64,000 bases of DNA, taken from Lineus longissimus (taxonomy: Eukaryota > Nemertea > Pilidiophora > Heteronemertea > Lineidae). Position 1 is the stretch's first letter. Each line of letters opens with the position of its first letter. The position numbers and the translations under genes were made by a program. The stretch lies in contig NC_088309.1 in the NCBI RefSeq assembly GCF_910592395.1, positions 8,310,501-8,374,500 on the forward strand. Reading direction: 5' to 3'. The notes beneath the pieces were generated by a model. It worked only from the letters and a program-made list of their open reading frames with translations. It was not told the DNA's origin and made no database searches. Of the stretch, positions 22,601 to 35,199 are shown one piece after another.

Positions 22601-23515
22601 AGCGATGAGAAGCAGTCGTGCTGGGTGTGATTGATCTATCGGGCGAGTGCGACTTCTTGTCTGAGGAACCACCAGAGCTTGAGTGGCCGACTGGAGAACC
22701 CCTTGATATGCTACGCGATCCTGGGCAATCTGTCAACAGATCTGTTATAGTAGTTTCAGCATCATCGTCTTTTGGTCTTGAAGGCGTCGAAGGCAGTCGG
22801 GATACATTAGCGATTGTCATCTCAGCAACTTTAGCAGAAGATTCCTTGCCATCAGGTGATCCTGAAAATGTGAAATGTTTTAATACAATATCCCACTGGT
22901 ACATGTATCTCCTTTCTGTTTGATCTGATGTGTTTACCTCTAAAGAGCATTTGCTGCTTGCCACTTCTGTTCGAGAGCAATTGGGTGATTCGATATTGGC
23001 CTAGTTGTAGACTGAATGTATGACTCCATTTGCGGCCAGGAAGGAGGCCTCCATCAAAAGCTACTTGTGTTCAAATGTCTTGTTTGCCTTGGCATACACT
23101 GAGGGGAAAGAGGGACAGGGATTCTCCATTTTAAACCACGTTCAAAGGAGACGGTATCAAACCAACTTGCCTAAGATCATGAGCAATTGTATCAGTGTTG
23201 AGAATTAAACCTACGGCCACAATATTGGCTATCAATTTTGAACTCTACTGTATTATTTAGGTAGTCTTTACCTGATTTAATCGCCTTCAACATGCGATCG
23301 TAAACATCATCAGCCCGACCTCCAAAGCTCTCCTCGACACTTCCCACACCACTGGGACTGTTCCATGACTTATCCTGGTCGAATTTATTGATATACTCAT
23401 CAAGTGCTGTGGTTGCAGACCGGTACTCCTTGTCACGGAAAACGAAGGACGAGTTTGGAGATTGACACCAAGGGCTGCTGTCTGCTTGGGAAAATGGTCT
23501 TGTTGCCACGGACAT
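19658..23515 (-). CDS. Lung adenoma susceptibility protein 2 (LAS2/C18orf54)-like, 7 coding exons
   Basis: The model is 752 aa from minus-strand exons 23515-23272, 22861-21335, 21032-20924, 20745-20679, 20549-20415, 20037-19943 and 19739-19658, with every phase matching. The N-terminal segment FRDKEYRSATTALDEYINKFD matches the conserved start of the LAS2 family, which has a YxSAxxALxxYIxxF pattern. A Ser/Pro/Arg-rich disordered middle carries three short related blocks: PSWVEDLAKDI, PTWVDDLDAS and PTWLQDMDTS. The C-terminus is a charged helical region (IIAKAFNRRDQTEPTEEFE, FMHLSKLKSLVAEDI). The molecular function of the family is poorly defined, so I give none. The start is the ATG after an acceptor ending at 23541; the exon begins at 23540, so a non-coding 5' exon lies upstream. 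The family call rests mainly on the N-terminal motif. Confidence 0.75.
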
Positions 23516-23894
23516 CCCGGCTACTTCAGTTTAGCTATACCTGCAAGAGATTCAGATAGAAGTTTGTTAAAACGTTAAAAGTAGGACAGGGTACAATGCA
23601 CAAAAAGAATTTCTTCCAGAAATTGTGATATGGTTGAAACAACCTGCCAAAAAAAAGGGTTAGCAATGACATGAATGATGAATCTTGAAATCCAGCAATA
23701 CTGACAAGCCCTGGATATTTCATAGAAAACAAAGTAACTTGGGGGGAGAAATAAAATGTGCTCTAATATAGTGATTTATACTGTGCAAGTACTGTCTGCA
23801 AAAGCATTACATTCATTCCCCAGCATGATCAAGGAACATTTTTGTAGAAACCGGGTGCACATGATGTGCTACACTTCGCTATTTCAGGCCAACT

Positions 23895-23975
23895 GAAAGT
23901 TTCGAGTGGGAGTGGCAGAGCCCAAAACCCCAAACTTTCTGATTACAAGTCAGACGCTGTTCCACCATGCCACTA
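23895..23975 (-). mobile_element. tRNA-Thr-like SINE remnant
   Basis: The minus strand contains the anticodon arm TCTGACTTGTAATCAGA, a stem-loop with threonine anticodon TGT. It is preceded by 'ggtggaacagcg' and followed by 'ggggttttgggctc', a mutated B-box. The degraded T-arm and flanking sequence point to a SINE head, not a working tRNA gene. Confidence 0.6.
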
Positions 23976-26959
23976 CACTTTCCCTCTGCCACCAAGCTTC
24001 CCCTCACTGTCACTGCACTTCTGGCAGCCATGGGACAACTTTGGGGAGGGACAACCAAACCAGAAATTAGAGAAGCATACCTCCATCAGAATAATCCATG
24101 CACATAGAACTGAAACACACCTGACCATAGGTCCTGGGCCACATGGACTGAAGTGGTGTTTTAGCATTATGAGGGGCCATGTGTCAGGGCAGAGACCCAT
24201 GACTATGATGACTTAGCGCACCATGATTATAAACCCCTACCCAGGGGCCCTAATCCATAAATCCACTCACACTCCATTAACCTTGGTCCCAGTTGACAAT
24301 GCCTTGAGAGGGGGTAATGGCACACAGTGGGGTAGTAGGCAAATAATTCACAATTAGGGAGATATACTGTGGTAAAGAAATGATCAATACAAACTAACAT
24401 GATATCTGATACTGGATAAGACCTCCCTCACTTTATCAGTTTTTGTTTGTTCTTTCAAAAATCACTTTGTTAAATCATATTTGACAAGACATGCAAGAGG
24501 TGAACTTACTTATCAAATTCTGCTGGGTAAACACAGATTGATGATAGGACGAGCCTAGTTTTTATTTTGGTGACAATGACTCTTCAAGACAAACTACCCA
24601 ATTGATAAACTTAAATGAATGAATGAAGATATTTTAACATAAGGAGAGATATACTGATTGTGTCACACAAACAAAATCTTCAAAGATATCATAATATCAG
24701 ATATACAGAAAATGTCCCCATGGACATGTGGATAGGCAGAGGCTTGAAAATACAACAAAAACATCCATAAAGCTGTAACAACAAATGCTAAATGCAAGCT
24801 AACATGGCTTAATAGACCATCGTTTGCACTGGGATTACCACTCAATTGAGTGTTAAATCCTCTACAAACCGTCAAGCGTTGTTGTCAAATAATAGTCAAA
24901 CAGAGTTTAAGTTAAAATATCAGGGACAGGTTATGCTAACTTCCTTTATAACGTAACACGAAACTGTGGACTTTCTAGGATCTACCAACAGAAAGTTTGT
25001 CCAACATGTATGTTTGCACAAAATGTCCAAATAGGTTGTGTCAATAATTCCACAATCCTGACCTGCATGCAAACATCAATGAATGCACATACTTGTAACC
25101 TCTGACCATCCACTCCTCCACAGCAGTTTTCATAGCCCTCTCAATTGGAAACTCTGGAGTGATCAAAAGGGCTGTCTCGGGAGTGCTATCACTCCAAAGT
25201 GCTCATTTCATTTGGCCATATGTACTCAAGTTGTATTCACAGACCTTGCTCTGCTCTTGCCAAAGAAAAATGTGAATCAGTCTGGACGTATGCCACCAAA
25301 CATATCATATTTTTTCACAGTTTTCACCATGAACTTGCAACCACTCAGAACCAAGAGACGAAAAGTTCAATCGATCGGCATTTTACTTAATATGCAGGGA
25401 ACAGGTTTCAACGAGTTCTGAACAGTTACATATCGCATCACAACAAATGGGGCAATTTCAAAATCTTTACAACACAGTATGAACATTCATTGTTCACTGA
25501 TCAAACTGAAGACCAAGGCATCATCTGACGAATTTCAAAACTTCACGAGAATAGTCAGTTGAAAATGCCGATCAGTCTCTGTCACAGGAGTGGACTAAGG
25601 ACCGACCCACCCTCCCCATAACTGACCTGTTACCTGTCATTAACCACCCAGGCGTCCCTTGCTACATTATCTAACCCAACTTGCCTCAATAAACGGAATC
25701 GTTGAAAATGATAGTCTTGGCCAGAGCCATTCATCACTCTTCATACAGCATATGACGCCTTTTATCATGATATGAGGACTCTGACAATTGAGAATGCGTC
25801 TACCAAGCGAACCCAACACAAGAATGCAAACACGTTGACAATGCTGGTTAATCCCAAGTACAGACATGCACAATGCCACTAATCCCCTACATGGTGCTGC
25901 TTTCAAATTGGGTGTATCTCACAACGTGAAATGTCAGCTTTCTTTTTCACAAGTTAATCCCACATAAGTGCTGTATGAATTGAACGAGTAAACTAGGGAT
26001 TAACCTCCAATAAAACGCATTGTAAAAGTTGTAAAATCTCGTGTAAAATATCATAAATTGATATTTATCATTCGCATTGCTTATGGGGCGCGCTTCATAG
26101 CCCAGTTTAGATGAAAAAGGACTTCATGACAATATTCTACAGAATTCAGACAAACAGCCAACTACATGTGCTACCAATGAAAATCTTACCTCTCACATCT
26201 ATTTAGTATTGGAACGAAATCAAAATGGTTTGAAAAATCCAATCTTGTGAAAATATCAACCTAATTTTCTATCAAAAATTTCCACACCGATAACACTGAG
26301 AAATGTAGAAGATCGGTGATAAGAATATGATATCTGCCTTACTAAAAGGGCAAGACAGGGCCTGCTTTTTGCCAAAGCCGACCCAAATTAAGAAGGCCAA
26401 TGAAAGTAAATAAAAGTAGAGCCCTGAGCTTTTTGTTGACTAATATGCTCTAAACACAATGATAGGGCAGTCGAACAATAACACGACATGGCAAATGTGA
26501 GCCATGTGCTTGAGGTTCCCCTTGGATAAGGGGCGAAGGCTTGAAAGAGATAAGATTTAAATGACCACCGATTGTTTACTCAACTGATAATTAGCTAAGA
26601 GGCAAACACCATTGTTTACTCAATTGATAAGGAGCAAAGAAACTGAAGTAAAATAGTCAATAAGTAATTGGGTAAATGGTTCATGATTAAACTCCGCCAA
26701 CCAAAATATGATCAAGGACTTGCTATGACACTTACTACGCCGGACCGCTATTGCTCTTCAGTGTGTCATGACGCCGAGTGCAGCATCACAAAATTTGATG
26801 CCATGACATGACATGCATCATGATGCCATATGGCCCAAATCAGTCCAATCAGTCACAGCCGGATCCATCTTGAACCTTTCAGTAGAATACAGATGAGCTG
26901 TTCAATCAGCGCTTCAATCTGCAACCAGTGCAGATTCATGGACTTGTGTGGGGTGAGGC

Positions 26960-27045
26960 TTGTTGAGAGCAACGTGGACTGTGGAGTTTGAATCAGGGAC
27001 CTCCTGGCTCCGAGCCGGAGTTTGAGCCATTAGTCCACAGTTGTT
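26960..27045 (-). mobile_element. tRNA-derived SINE remnant
   Basis: On the minus strand an A-box-like 'ggactaatggctc' is followed by the stem-loop 'ctccggctcggag' and by 'ggtccctgattcaa', a mutated B-box. The arrangement resembles the element at 8810-8886. Confidence 0.45.
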
Positions 27046-28116
27046 CTTCAGCTAGAGTTTGAGAGAATGTTTCTCGGCTTTATATTCTGCTATAACCTTC
27101 AACACAAAGAACAGTGATCTTCCTCAATTTACACATCCTATCAAGTCTTAAATTTTATAAATTGCATCACAACAAAATGTTTACATTAGCAAACAAAATC
27201 GTGTCATTGACTAAGAAAATTGAGGAAATTATGGTCTCACAAAAAATGGATGCACTTACCAAACTTGATGAATGAGATAAAATCTGGGAGACTGCCTTGG
27301 GTTAGCACATCAAGCAAAGATTGACATTGACCCAATGAGCATCTCATGGAATAACATTAAATTTTGATACAAACCAAGCATGAAATGAGAGGAACGGGCT
27401 GTCACTGGGCAGACAATTGGACAGTCTTCCCGGGGTTATGGACACCCCAGCAGGACTGGGGGCTAAACTTAAAGAGGGTTATTCAAACTGACCTCCGACC
27501 TCAGAAAAACTAGTACCATCGATGCAGAAGATCTTCAGACGCACCAACAATTATTTTAGGACCCACGGAAGTGGTAAATACTGAAGAATCCATCCATGAA
27601 GTGGGGAATCCCAAAACTTCCACATGGGGTGTGAACAATGGATAGAATGCTCTCTGGAAGAATGGCGCGGGCCACCTTTTGAAATTTGACAAAGGAAAGT
27701 ATTCATAGGGGATTAACAAAACAAGTTAAATAGAGTTGAATGAATGGTTCGGTGGTGGTTCCAACCTGTCGGCTCCTCGCTGGAGTGTTACGAGCTCATT
27801 CATATGCGATATTTGACTTGTGCATCTCTATCATTTTCATATGGGATCGTCATAGGATCTTCATAATGCATTATCATACAATCTTCATTTTTAAAATGTT
27901 GTTGCCATGATATGCTTGACAGAATGGCATTGCCAATTTATGATCCTGAACATGTTCAAGTTTGGCATTCCGTTTACTTTTGAATTACTCTCACTTTTCA
28001 TAATGGTAGCATGCCTAGCAGAAAACATTCGTATATTAAAAAAATTGCAACTTCTTTAACTGTCAAAACTTTGAGAATTGAGATTTTAGTGCCGATTCAA
28101 AAACCTCAAATAAGTA

Positions 28117-28299
28117 CAGTGGAATCTTCCTTTATAGACACCTCTCTATAAAAGACCTCCTCTCTAGCAAGGACACTTGATTTGGTCCCGAATTTATCAT
28201 TTTTATTGAATTTAACCCCTGTAATCAGAACACCTCTCCATTAAGGACAGCATTTGCCAATCCCAAGCCAAGGGTGTCCTCAATAGAGAGGTTCTACTG
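28117..28299. mobile_element. MITE-like palindromic element, near full length (183 bp)
   Basis: It begins TA-CAGTGGAATC and ends GAGAGGTTCTACTG. Terminal inverted repeats read roughly CAGTRGAACCTCTCTATT and the complement. The interior repeats the same theme ('acacctctc', 'ggtcccgaatt', 'cacctctccattaagg'). It has no coding capacity. Relatives occur at 6700, 44546, 61521 and 63719. Confidence 0.7.
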
Positions 28300-30523
28300 T
28301 TTACAAATTACAAGGATACTGTCCAAAGTAAGTGAAAGGGTTAATTTCTATTTAATAGATTTTTGAATTTCACCTTAATTTATGATAAGTGGTATGAATA
28401 ATCCAAAGCTGCTTATTTAAATGATCACTGTCACTTATCTATTCCTTTGTGCCCTAAGAGCTGGATGAGCAAGTTGTGGCAGGGAATATAGTGCAACGTA
28501 AACAAATTCAACCAATGGCTACCGAGAGCCAGATTTAAACAAACCTGTTGTAGTGTAGATGTCTTTGTCATTCGTTTTCTTGTGGTGCAAAGTATTTTAA
28601 AGTAGTTTGTCAAAGAGATAATTGAAATGTCTTGTCTCGTTTCCCACACTCAATATGAGAAATCTTTTGTGAAATTTTGATTAGAATGGGTCAAATCCAC
28701 GACTGCAATTTTAACAACACTTCTACATTTGTACGGTGATCACTTTTGATTGCTAAAGAGATGGGGTGGTTATCAGCTCGGCTTGAGTGTTGGATCTTTC
28801 CCTGTCTTGATGCTTCTGAAGTGTAAAAACTGAGGACAAAACAGGAAAGAAATTTTGTCTGTTTTTCGGTCGCCAGCTGCATCGTTCTCTGCAGCAATGT
28901 CCTTGATGATTCAGCCCCTGAAATATATTAGCAAGGAGTGCAAAAAGAAAGTTAGCTGCTCTCCTTCAAAAGAATCAAAAGAAACATCCTGAGGCTGATA
29001 AAGTGCTTTCAAGGAAGGCTTTGGAGCTAGACAGGTATTAACATAGAATGAATGACATTGTATAGATGTACAGGGTGACCCAAAGTGTTTGGAAACAAAC
29101 ACGTAGTTTATATAAGCGTAACGCTATCAATGCCATCTTTCATCTTACTTTCATCTATCGCATGTGTAAAATGCAAATCAAAAGTGAGTATCACATCACT
29201 TTACTGACTTTTCACATATAGTGATGCAAAACCAAAGGAGGGTCTGGATTCGTGATTTTGAAGTTTGCTGGCTTGCCTCTCTGAAGAGAACTTTTCACAC
29301 ATAGACCAGGAACTTACTTGTGCATGTCTCCCTATTGACCCTTATTTACCAGGCTACCAACTTTGTTGAATTTCTAATGGTCATTCAGTGTTGCATGCCT
29401 GAAAGGAGGAATTCAGCAAACTAGTTTGTTATGTAACGATGGATGGCTGCGGGAAGGGGGAAAAGAAAGGAACAAGCTTGAGGTCTTTTGGTTGGTTGTG
29501 CAGGCCTTATATTCTGGTGAAATCAACTAGATTGGATCGCTTCGCTGACTGATTCCATCATTATTTCTGTGCTGGAGAATTGAGACATTGCCAAGACTTG
29601 TCAAGCGAAGGACTGAGGGAAAGATGATACAAAATGATTTTTCGCCCAAAGTTATGGGTAAACCACAAGTGAAAGTTAGTTGCTGGTACATGTACATTCT
29701 AAAAGATGTCTTCACGATTCAACCTAGATGAGGAATGTCTGTTACACATTGGAAAACAGGCCAATCATACAGGTGCCCTTCGACATACCGTGCTATAGTA
29801 CATATGGGTAAACCTGGCTCTGCTACTAGATTTGATTTTGGTTCAATAACCACAGTGAGTGCCAGAGGGTGAATTCTACCGTCACTTATTCTTCAACGCG
29901 CCAACAACTCATTTTACAAAACTTCCATTAAACTCAGCATGAGAAATTACACACGTTTCAAGACCTTTTCATTGTTGACCAAGCTGACTGGCACCATGCT
30001 GCCATCTATCCAGAAAGTTGTATTAACATCTCTACATGGTCCAGTTAACACAGAAAAGTCTGACAACTTGTCAACACGACCGAACTGCCATCTCGTGGCA
30101 TGCACAAGATTACACTCGCCTTCGACCTGCCATCGAGATTCTTTCAGGCGCTGCTTATGCTGCCATCTTTTTGAAAAAGGTGGAATTCTTGCGATGAATT
30201 TATACACAGGTCACCCATGGGTAGGAAGCCAAGTGTGACGGCGTCAAAGCAGTTTGCCATAAATTTGAATAACAAAGAAGACCAAACGACCGAATATATT
30301 ATAAAACTTTTTTATGAATTTATAACCCTCAGTTTTTCTTAGACTAATTATTTTAAACATAATGGAGAATTCCATGAAACTGCCAATTGTAAAGTTAGTG
30401 CTGATTTAGAAGGCCTGCTCTTTGCTCTTTGGAGGACATTGTAATATGGTGTGGCCACGATATTCTAAAATATCTCAAATGCCCTTTTGGCTGGGGTAGA
30501 AGAAATGACAGAGAGATTTTGAC

Positions 30524-30610
30524 TTGCCGGATTTCTAGTGACCACTATGCAATCACTAGGCTCATAATCAGGAGGCCATATGTTTGACTCTTGTAAGGAT
30601 CACCAGTTTC
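30524..30610 (+). mobile_element. tRNA-Met-like SINE remnant
   Basis: The anticodon-arm-like segment CTAGGCTCATAATCAGG carries the loop CTCATAA with a CAT anticodon. The B-box is mutated (TGTTTGACTC) and sits at the expected distance. The acceptor stem is not conserved. Confidence 0.5.
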
Positions 30611-31748
30611 GATGTTTTTTCCTCAGCGAGCTAAGCTTCGGGCAGATGAGCGGTTAACGGCTCTAGTTATAGCCCAGCCATCTTCAACACCAGCAACAAT
30701 GGCAATTTTTGTGAAAAAGTTACAATATAAAATTTTTTTTAAGGGCAATAGACTCGGGCGGGGTACCAGCCAGTTTGTCTTTAGAGTCCTATATTACCGG
30801 ACCAACGACACTTTACATAATACTTGAATTGAATAATAAACAGAACCAGGACCTGGATTTTCAAAAACAGTTCAGCAAAAAAGGCATGTTCACTATATAC
30901 TCGTTGAAAAACCATATGATAAATGATTACTGGTACTCTACAAGGCCTTACCTCTCACATTCCCTATCCAATCCGTACTTTTGTCGATTTCCTTGCAGTT
31001 GGTCGATTTTAAGAAACACACCAAAACTCCACCATCCTCGGCCTTCTTCAACGGTGATGTTTTACGCTCTGCAACAACCACAACGGCTGATATCCAGACT
31101 ACATTGCACAAGTAGAAAAAAGAAAGCGTGCCAGATAAAAGGGGGGATGTGAATGGAAAGTCTTCATCATCATCTACGCAGTGGCCAAGATGACAAGTCA
31201 GACTTGGAAGGGCCACCCATTTCTATTAAAGTTTTATAATAAGTTCTACTATAACGAACTCCAGATTGCAAATTGCATGTCCCAAGCTTCATTGAAGAGT
31301 GCCCATGTCATAGTTGACGACTTATCATTCTCAGGGAAGAATGGGTGTCATCATTAAGGGAAAGTACCATCAGTGGAACATTCTTCTCAATTGGACTCGA
31401 TAGAATAGACAGTAACTCCGGTATTGTGCACCCGTCAGCGTAAATTAGGATCATTTTGGATATCTGTTTGTCTCCAACATGCCGCTGTCATCCCATAATG
31501 TAAAGCGGAAAATAGGACAAATTTGAAAGTCTGATGCACATGACGTGATTGAATAGAAAACGACAGCATTTTCAAAGCGACAACTCTTGAGTGTACTCTA
31601 AATATTTACCTTTTTACGGCACTGTCACCGACTTTTCAACTTTGTCACGTACCAAGCTCCTAAATCAAGGCTCCAAGCCAAATACACCTGTAAGAAATAA
31701 ATAAAAACTAAGCTGCTGGATTCAGTCATGCTTGGGCAATGTTTTATA

Positions 31749-31927
31749 CTGGGTTCTCAAGGAATTGATACCGAACCAAAGGTATTGGTCGTCTCACCAA
31801 ACACTGTGAAGGTGGAGCTCAAACATGGTAAAATATCGCCCAAAACTGTGGCGGCATCCAATTTTTCAGCAGCCCCGATAGTGTTTGCTGAGAAAACCAA
31901 TACTTGCAGTGATGTATCAATTTCTAA
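31749..31927. repeat. Foldback / imperfect inverted repeat
   Basis: The left end (GAATTGATACCG...GTATTGGT..CTCA.CAAACACT) and the reverse complement of the right end (GAAATTGATACA...GTATTGGTTTTCTCAGCAAAC) align over about 50 bases. This is why both strands have open frames with similar peptides. The centre is unpaired. It may be a foldback transposon remnant or a hairpin transcript. Confidence 0.6.
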
Positions 31928-31960
31928 ACACCTTAAACTACAAAACAATAGAAGCGATTT

Positions 31961-32268
31961 TGTCTGATTTTTACTGCTTTCATATTCTTAGCCAAGCAGT
32001 TAAATGTTGCCAATAAAAGGCACAGTGCATCAGGTGTGAATTTTAGAATAGGTTTCAACAAGTTAATTGGTTTTGTAAGAAGTTTTTTTAAATAATAAGT
32101 CAAAAGGCAAGGCCTCAGGGAATCTGATTTTTTACTGCTTTTTATACTCTCACCAACCCAAGCAGTTACGGTTGTCCAACCATGACCGCTGCTATTAAAA
32201 CAAGGCACAGTGCATTAAGGTGTGACTTAGAATAAGTTCAAACAAGTACATTGGTTTTGTCTGCAGTT
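31961..32268. repeat. Diverged tandem duplication (~160-bp unit)
   Basis: Two neighbouring segments share the order of 'tctgatttttactgcttt', 'ccaagcagtta', 'aggcacagtgcat', 'aggtgtga', 'tagaata.gtt.caacaagt' and 'attggttttgt'. One starts near 31963 and the other near 32128. Point changes and small indels separate them. No coding content is seen. Confidence 0.65.
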
Positions 32269-34429
32269 TTGGAATCGAATCGTAGGTAAAAAAAGACCAG
32301 GCTTCAGTGATATCAAAATCTCCATTTTTTATAGTGATTTTAATCTAAAAACTGTAGTTTAAAAAAAAGTGGATTTGTATACTACAAGTTTAGAACTGAC
32401 AGTATCTTTTTTCACCTTTTGAGAGAACTGTCATGTTCTCACACTGGTAACTTTCTGATTATGAGATAAGATAGAAATGATCGTCACTGACATGTCATGG
32501 CAGTTACATTGGTCTCGAAATACATATTCACCCAGAATAAAGACTTTCTCATAGGACGCCCCAGGATTCTGCACAGCGACAATAGAGTACCCTGTTTCAG
32601 TCAAAGGGGACTCCATTGTTGCAATACTGGTGAAGTAACTATGGGGGCTGGGGTACCATTCAATTACAAGTCAAATGAGGACCACGAAAAGTACAAATGT
32701 AAACCTATCAAAGCATTTGAAAAAGTTATCTAACACATGAAGAGCTTATCAGCCTTTGAATAATTCGATCATGGTAGTTATGTTGATGCTATCTTCGTCT
32801 TTAGAAACTTGTATGCCTGTCTGCCATTGCAAGTTTTGAATAACAATTCATGTCCAAACGTCCCATCGTGAAATCTCTCCCAAGTAATGAGTATAATTCT
32901 GGCCAGGAATTTTCAAGCATTTGAGCAGACGTTCCTTACCTGCCACGATCTCCTCACAATTATATTTCGAATTAAACAGTTACCTCTTTGAAATTTCTCA
33001 ACGGATTCGAGCTTAGGTATATTCCCCGTATTCCCAAATATTGAATTTTCACTGGAACCTCTACTTACACAATGTGACTGTGAGTGCATTTACACAAGAA
33101 ATTCCTATTTAACCTGATAAAACAGGAAATTCTGCCTGCATCAACACTAGAATGAAAACCACAACTGTACAAGACAAAACATCAATCCAAATAAGATTGA
33201 ACCCAAGCCAGTCCTCCTGGAGACACACAGGAGAGTATGACAGTCTTACACACCTGTGGTATAAAATTCAAACTTATAAAGATTCCACATGAGGATCGAG
33301 GCATTTTAACAAAAAAAAGAAGACTTCTGGTATGATAATAATGGAATGCAAGAATGGAAGTCCACAAAATGACGGTTTGTTTTGATCTATTCCTGAGCAA
33401 TTGAAGTTAATAATCACGTTTATGATATCACTTTGTGGGAGTTTGTGCAAGGACAGAAGAGCCTACTCGATAAGAGATAAGCAAGCCATAAATGGACCCA
33501 AATTTAGAAAGTTTTTCAACTGTTAACAATGCCGCATTAAGTAAGCATGTTTTTGAATGGACACTTTCCAGCCCTTAGGCTAAGCCAGGAATGGTAGGAT
33601 ATGAAACTTACGGATGGTGGTGTAGTACCCAACCAATGCCAAATGGACAGAAGCTTAGGCTTTGGTACAGTATCATTAAATTTGCCCGACTGAAGAATTC
33701 ACAGCCACTTTTTGCTCTGATGAGAAATGCCCTTTATTTCGTTACTAATCACAAAGAATTCAACAGGAGGTGTCACATTCTTCGTGAGGACCCGGCCATT
33801 GGTAAGCAGAGCAAATCGAAGACTTGTGCAGTTGTGAAGTCGTTTCCAAAACTTAAGAGGTGAGGATCATGTTGAAGGTGTTGGTGCTTAATAAATCGAT
33901 AATCTGTTGAGACACTCTTCTTGCACATTTAATTCATGTACGTACTCATAATGCACCAGGGATACGCCTGCATAACACAACATGAAAATAATGGAAGAGG
34001 TCAGGTGATCTGGATTGCTGGAAAAATTAGATTTCTTCATGTCATTTTCAAAACAATGCCAAATGGTGTGCAGTCATCCGTGGGTGCATGGTGATATGAA
34101 TGAAGACATCAATGGAAAGAGCCTAGCTCCTACTTTATCATACATGCAATGAAATATCCATGGCATTAATACTTATCACATACAAGCTGTTTGTTTCAGG
34201 ATTACCTTTTCATTGATCCACCCTGTAAATAAAGTGCAGTGTCAGGAGAGTGCCTCCACAATAACATCGACTACAAAAAGTTTAGGCAAAATTTAATAAT
34301 TCCATGAACTTTAAAAGGAGCTTTAAGCCTTAGTTCATATCACTGCGTTCGTGAAACTCCCAAAAAGAGTTCAGTTCGAACACAAACAGTAAATAAATAA
34401 GGGTAAAACTCGCACCTTTTTTGAAAATT

Positions 34430-34600
34430 CGAACACCCCGCTTCCGGGTTTTGACCATTGACTGCGCATGCGTGCAATTACATTGATTGTTCTAAATTGT
34501 GGCATTTGTACTCAAAAACGGCACAGCGAAATTTCGCGCGCTTCCAGGCCAGGGCGAGGCTCGTGTTGAATTTACACAATCACGTTTTTGTGTGATGTAA
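34430..34600. promoter_or_regulatory. Promoter-like cluster (ETS and NRF1-type motifs)
   Basis: CTTCCGGG at 34441-34448 resembles an ETS site. TGCGCATGCG at 34463-34472 matches the NRF1 palindrome, a common feature of TATA-less housekeeping promoters. A locally GC-richer stretch follows to about 34570, and a GTAAGC donor-like site lies near 34598. I cannot assign it to a gene; candidates are the LAS2-like gene (non-coding first exon, minus strand) or an unseen plus-strand transcript. Confidence 0.4.
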
Positions 34601-35199
34601 GCAATCAAGATAATGCGTGACAAAGAAACAATCACGTTTTTTCGTGTTGGCCCGACTGGTAAACCACAACGATGTCATGGGGGAACATGTATTTCAATTA
34701 TCTTGCTTTTTGAGCTCTGCATTTGTTTGTATTTTCATGTTGTTAGCTTGTACCTGTACTTTTTGTATGTTCTCCTATTTGGAGGTTTTGATATTAAAAA
34801 TAATAATAATTGATACCCCAAACTTTAACCCATCGCATATAAGCCAACGGCTTGACCTTTTACAACTCATTATGGCTCTTATCAATCAATCTATTTTAAT
34901 TTTTTAGATTGTGTGAAGTGCGGAAAAATACTCATAGGCATTAGAAAGCTATCAAATACTGCTTTCTTATACATGTATATATAGGTATACGAAGCTTTGC
35001 TTGGGTCTTATCGAATCTTTAAGCTGAACGGACCTTTCGAGACAAAATATAGCCGGTTTGTTGTTCTGTCTTTTTTTTTGTTCAAAACATATGGACACTG
35101 TCGTGGTTTTCAAGCTTTAAAAACCTGATTTTGAGGTGTAGATTTTGGACGTTTGCATTATTATAAAATAAACAGAAATTGATTGTCAATTATGCTTAC

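Larger units (their letters stand above)
23541..35199. other. Gene-poor 11.7-kb region
   Basis: I see no exon here that I can defend. It probably contains the non-coding 5' exon of the LAS2-like gene and introns of the minus-strand gene beginning at 35616. It holds SINE-like remnants (about 23895-23975, 26960-27045, 30524-30610), a MITE-like copy (28117-28299), a foldback (31749-31927) and a diverged tandem duplication (31961-32268). Minus-strand open frames near 29947-30207 and 30950-31090 have some exon-like properties but no recognisable product. Confidence 0.5.

Noticed and set aside
21916-22923. Plus-strand open frames of 66-101 aa
   Set aside because: They are shadows of the long LAS2-like exon on the minus strand.
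23895-23975. Functional tRNA-Thr gene
   Set aside because: The anticodon arm is intact, but the B-box and acceptor stem are degraded, so a SINE remnant fits better.
29947-30207. Minus-strand 86-aa open frame with exon-like composition
   Set aside because: It has no recognisable domain, no acceptor tied to the exon at 35200, and no supporting phase.
30950-31090. Possible minus-strand exon ending in AGAG|GTAAGG
   Set aside because: The donor is good and the peptide plausible, but its phase-1 entry does not match the phase-0 exit of the 35200 exon and nothing else links to it.
33586-33861. Plus-strand open frame followed by a GTGAGG donor-like site
   Set aside because: The upstream acceptor is poor, there is no partner exon, and the peptide resembles nothing I know.
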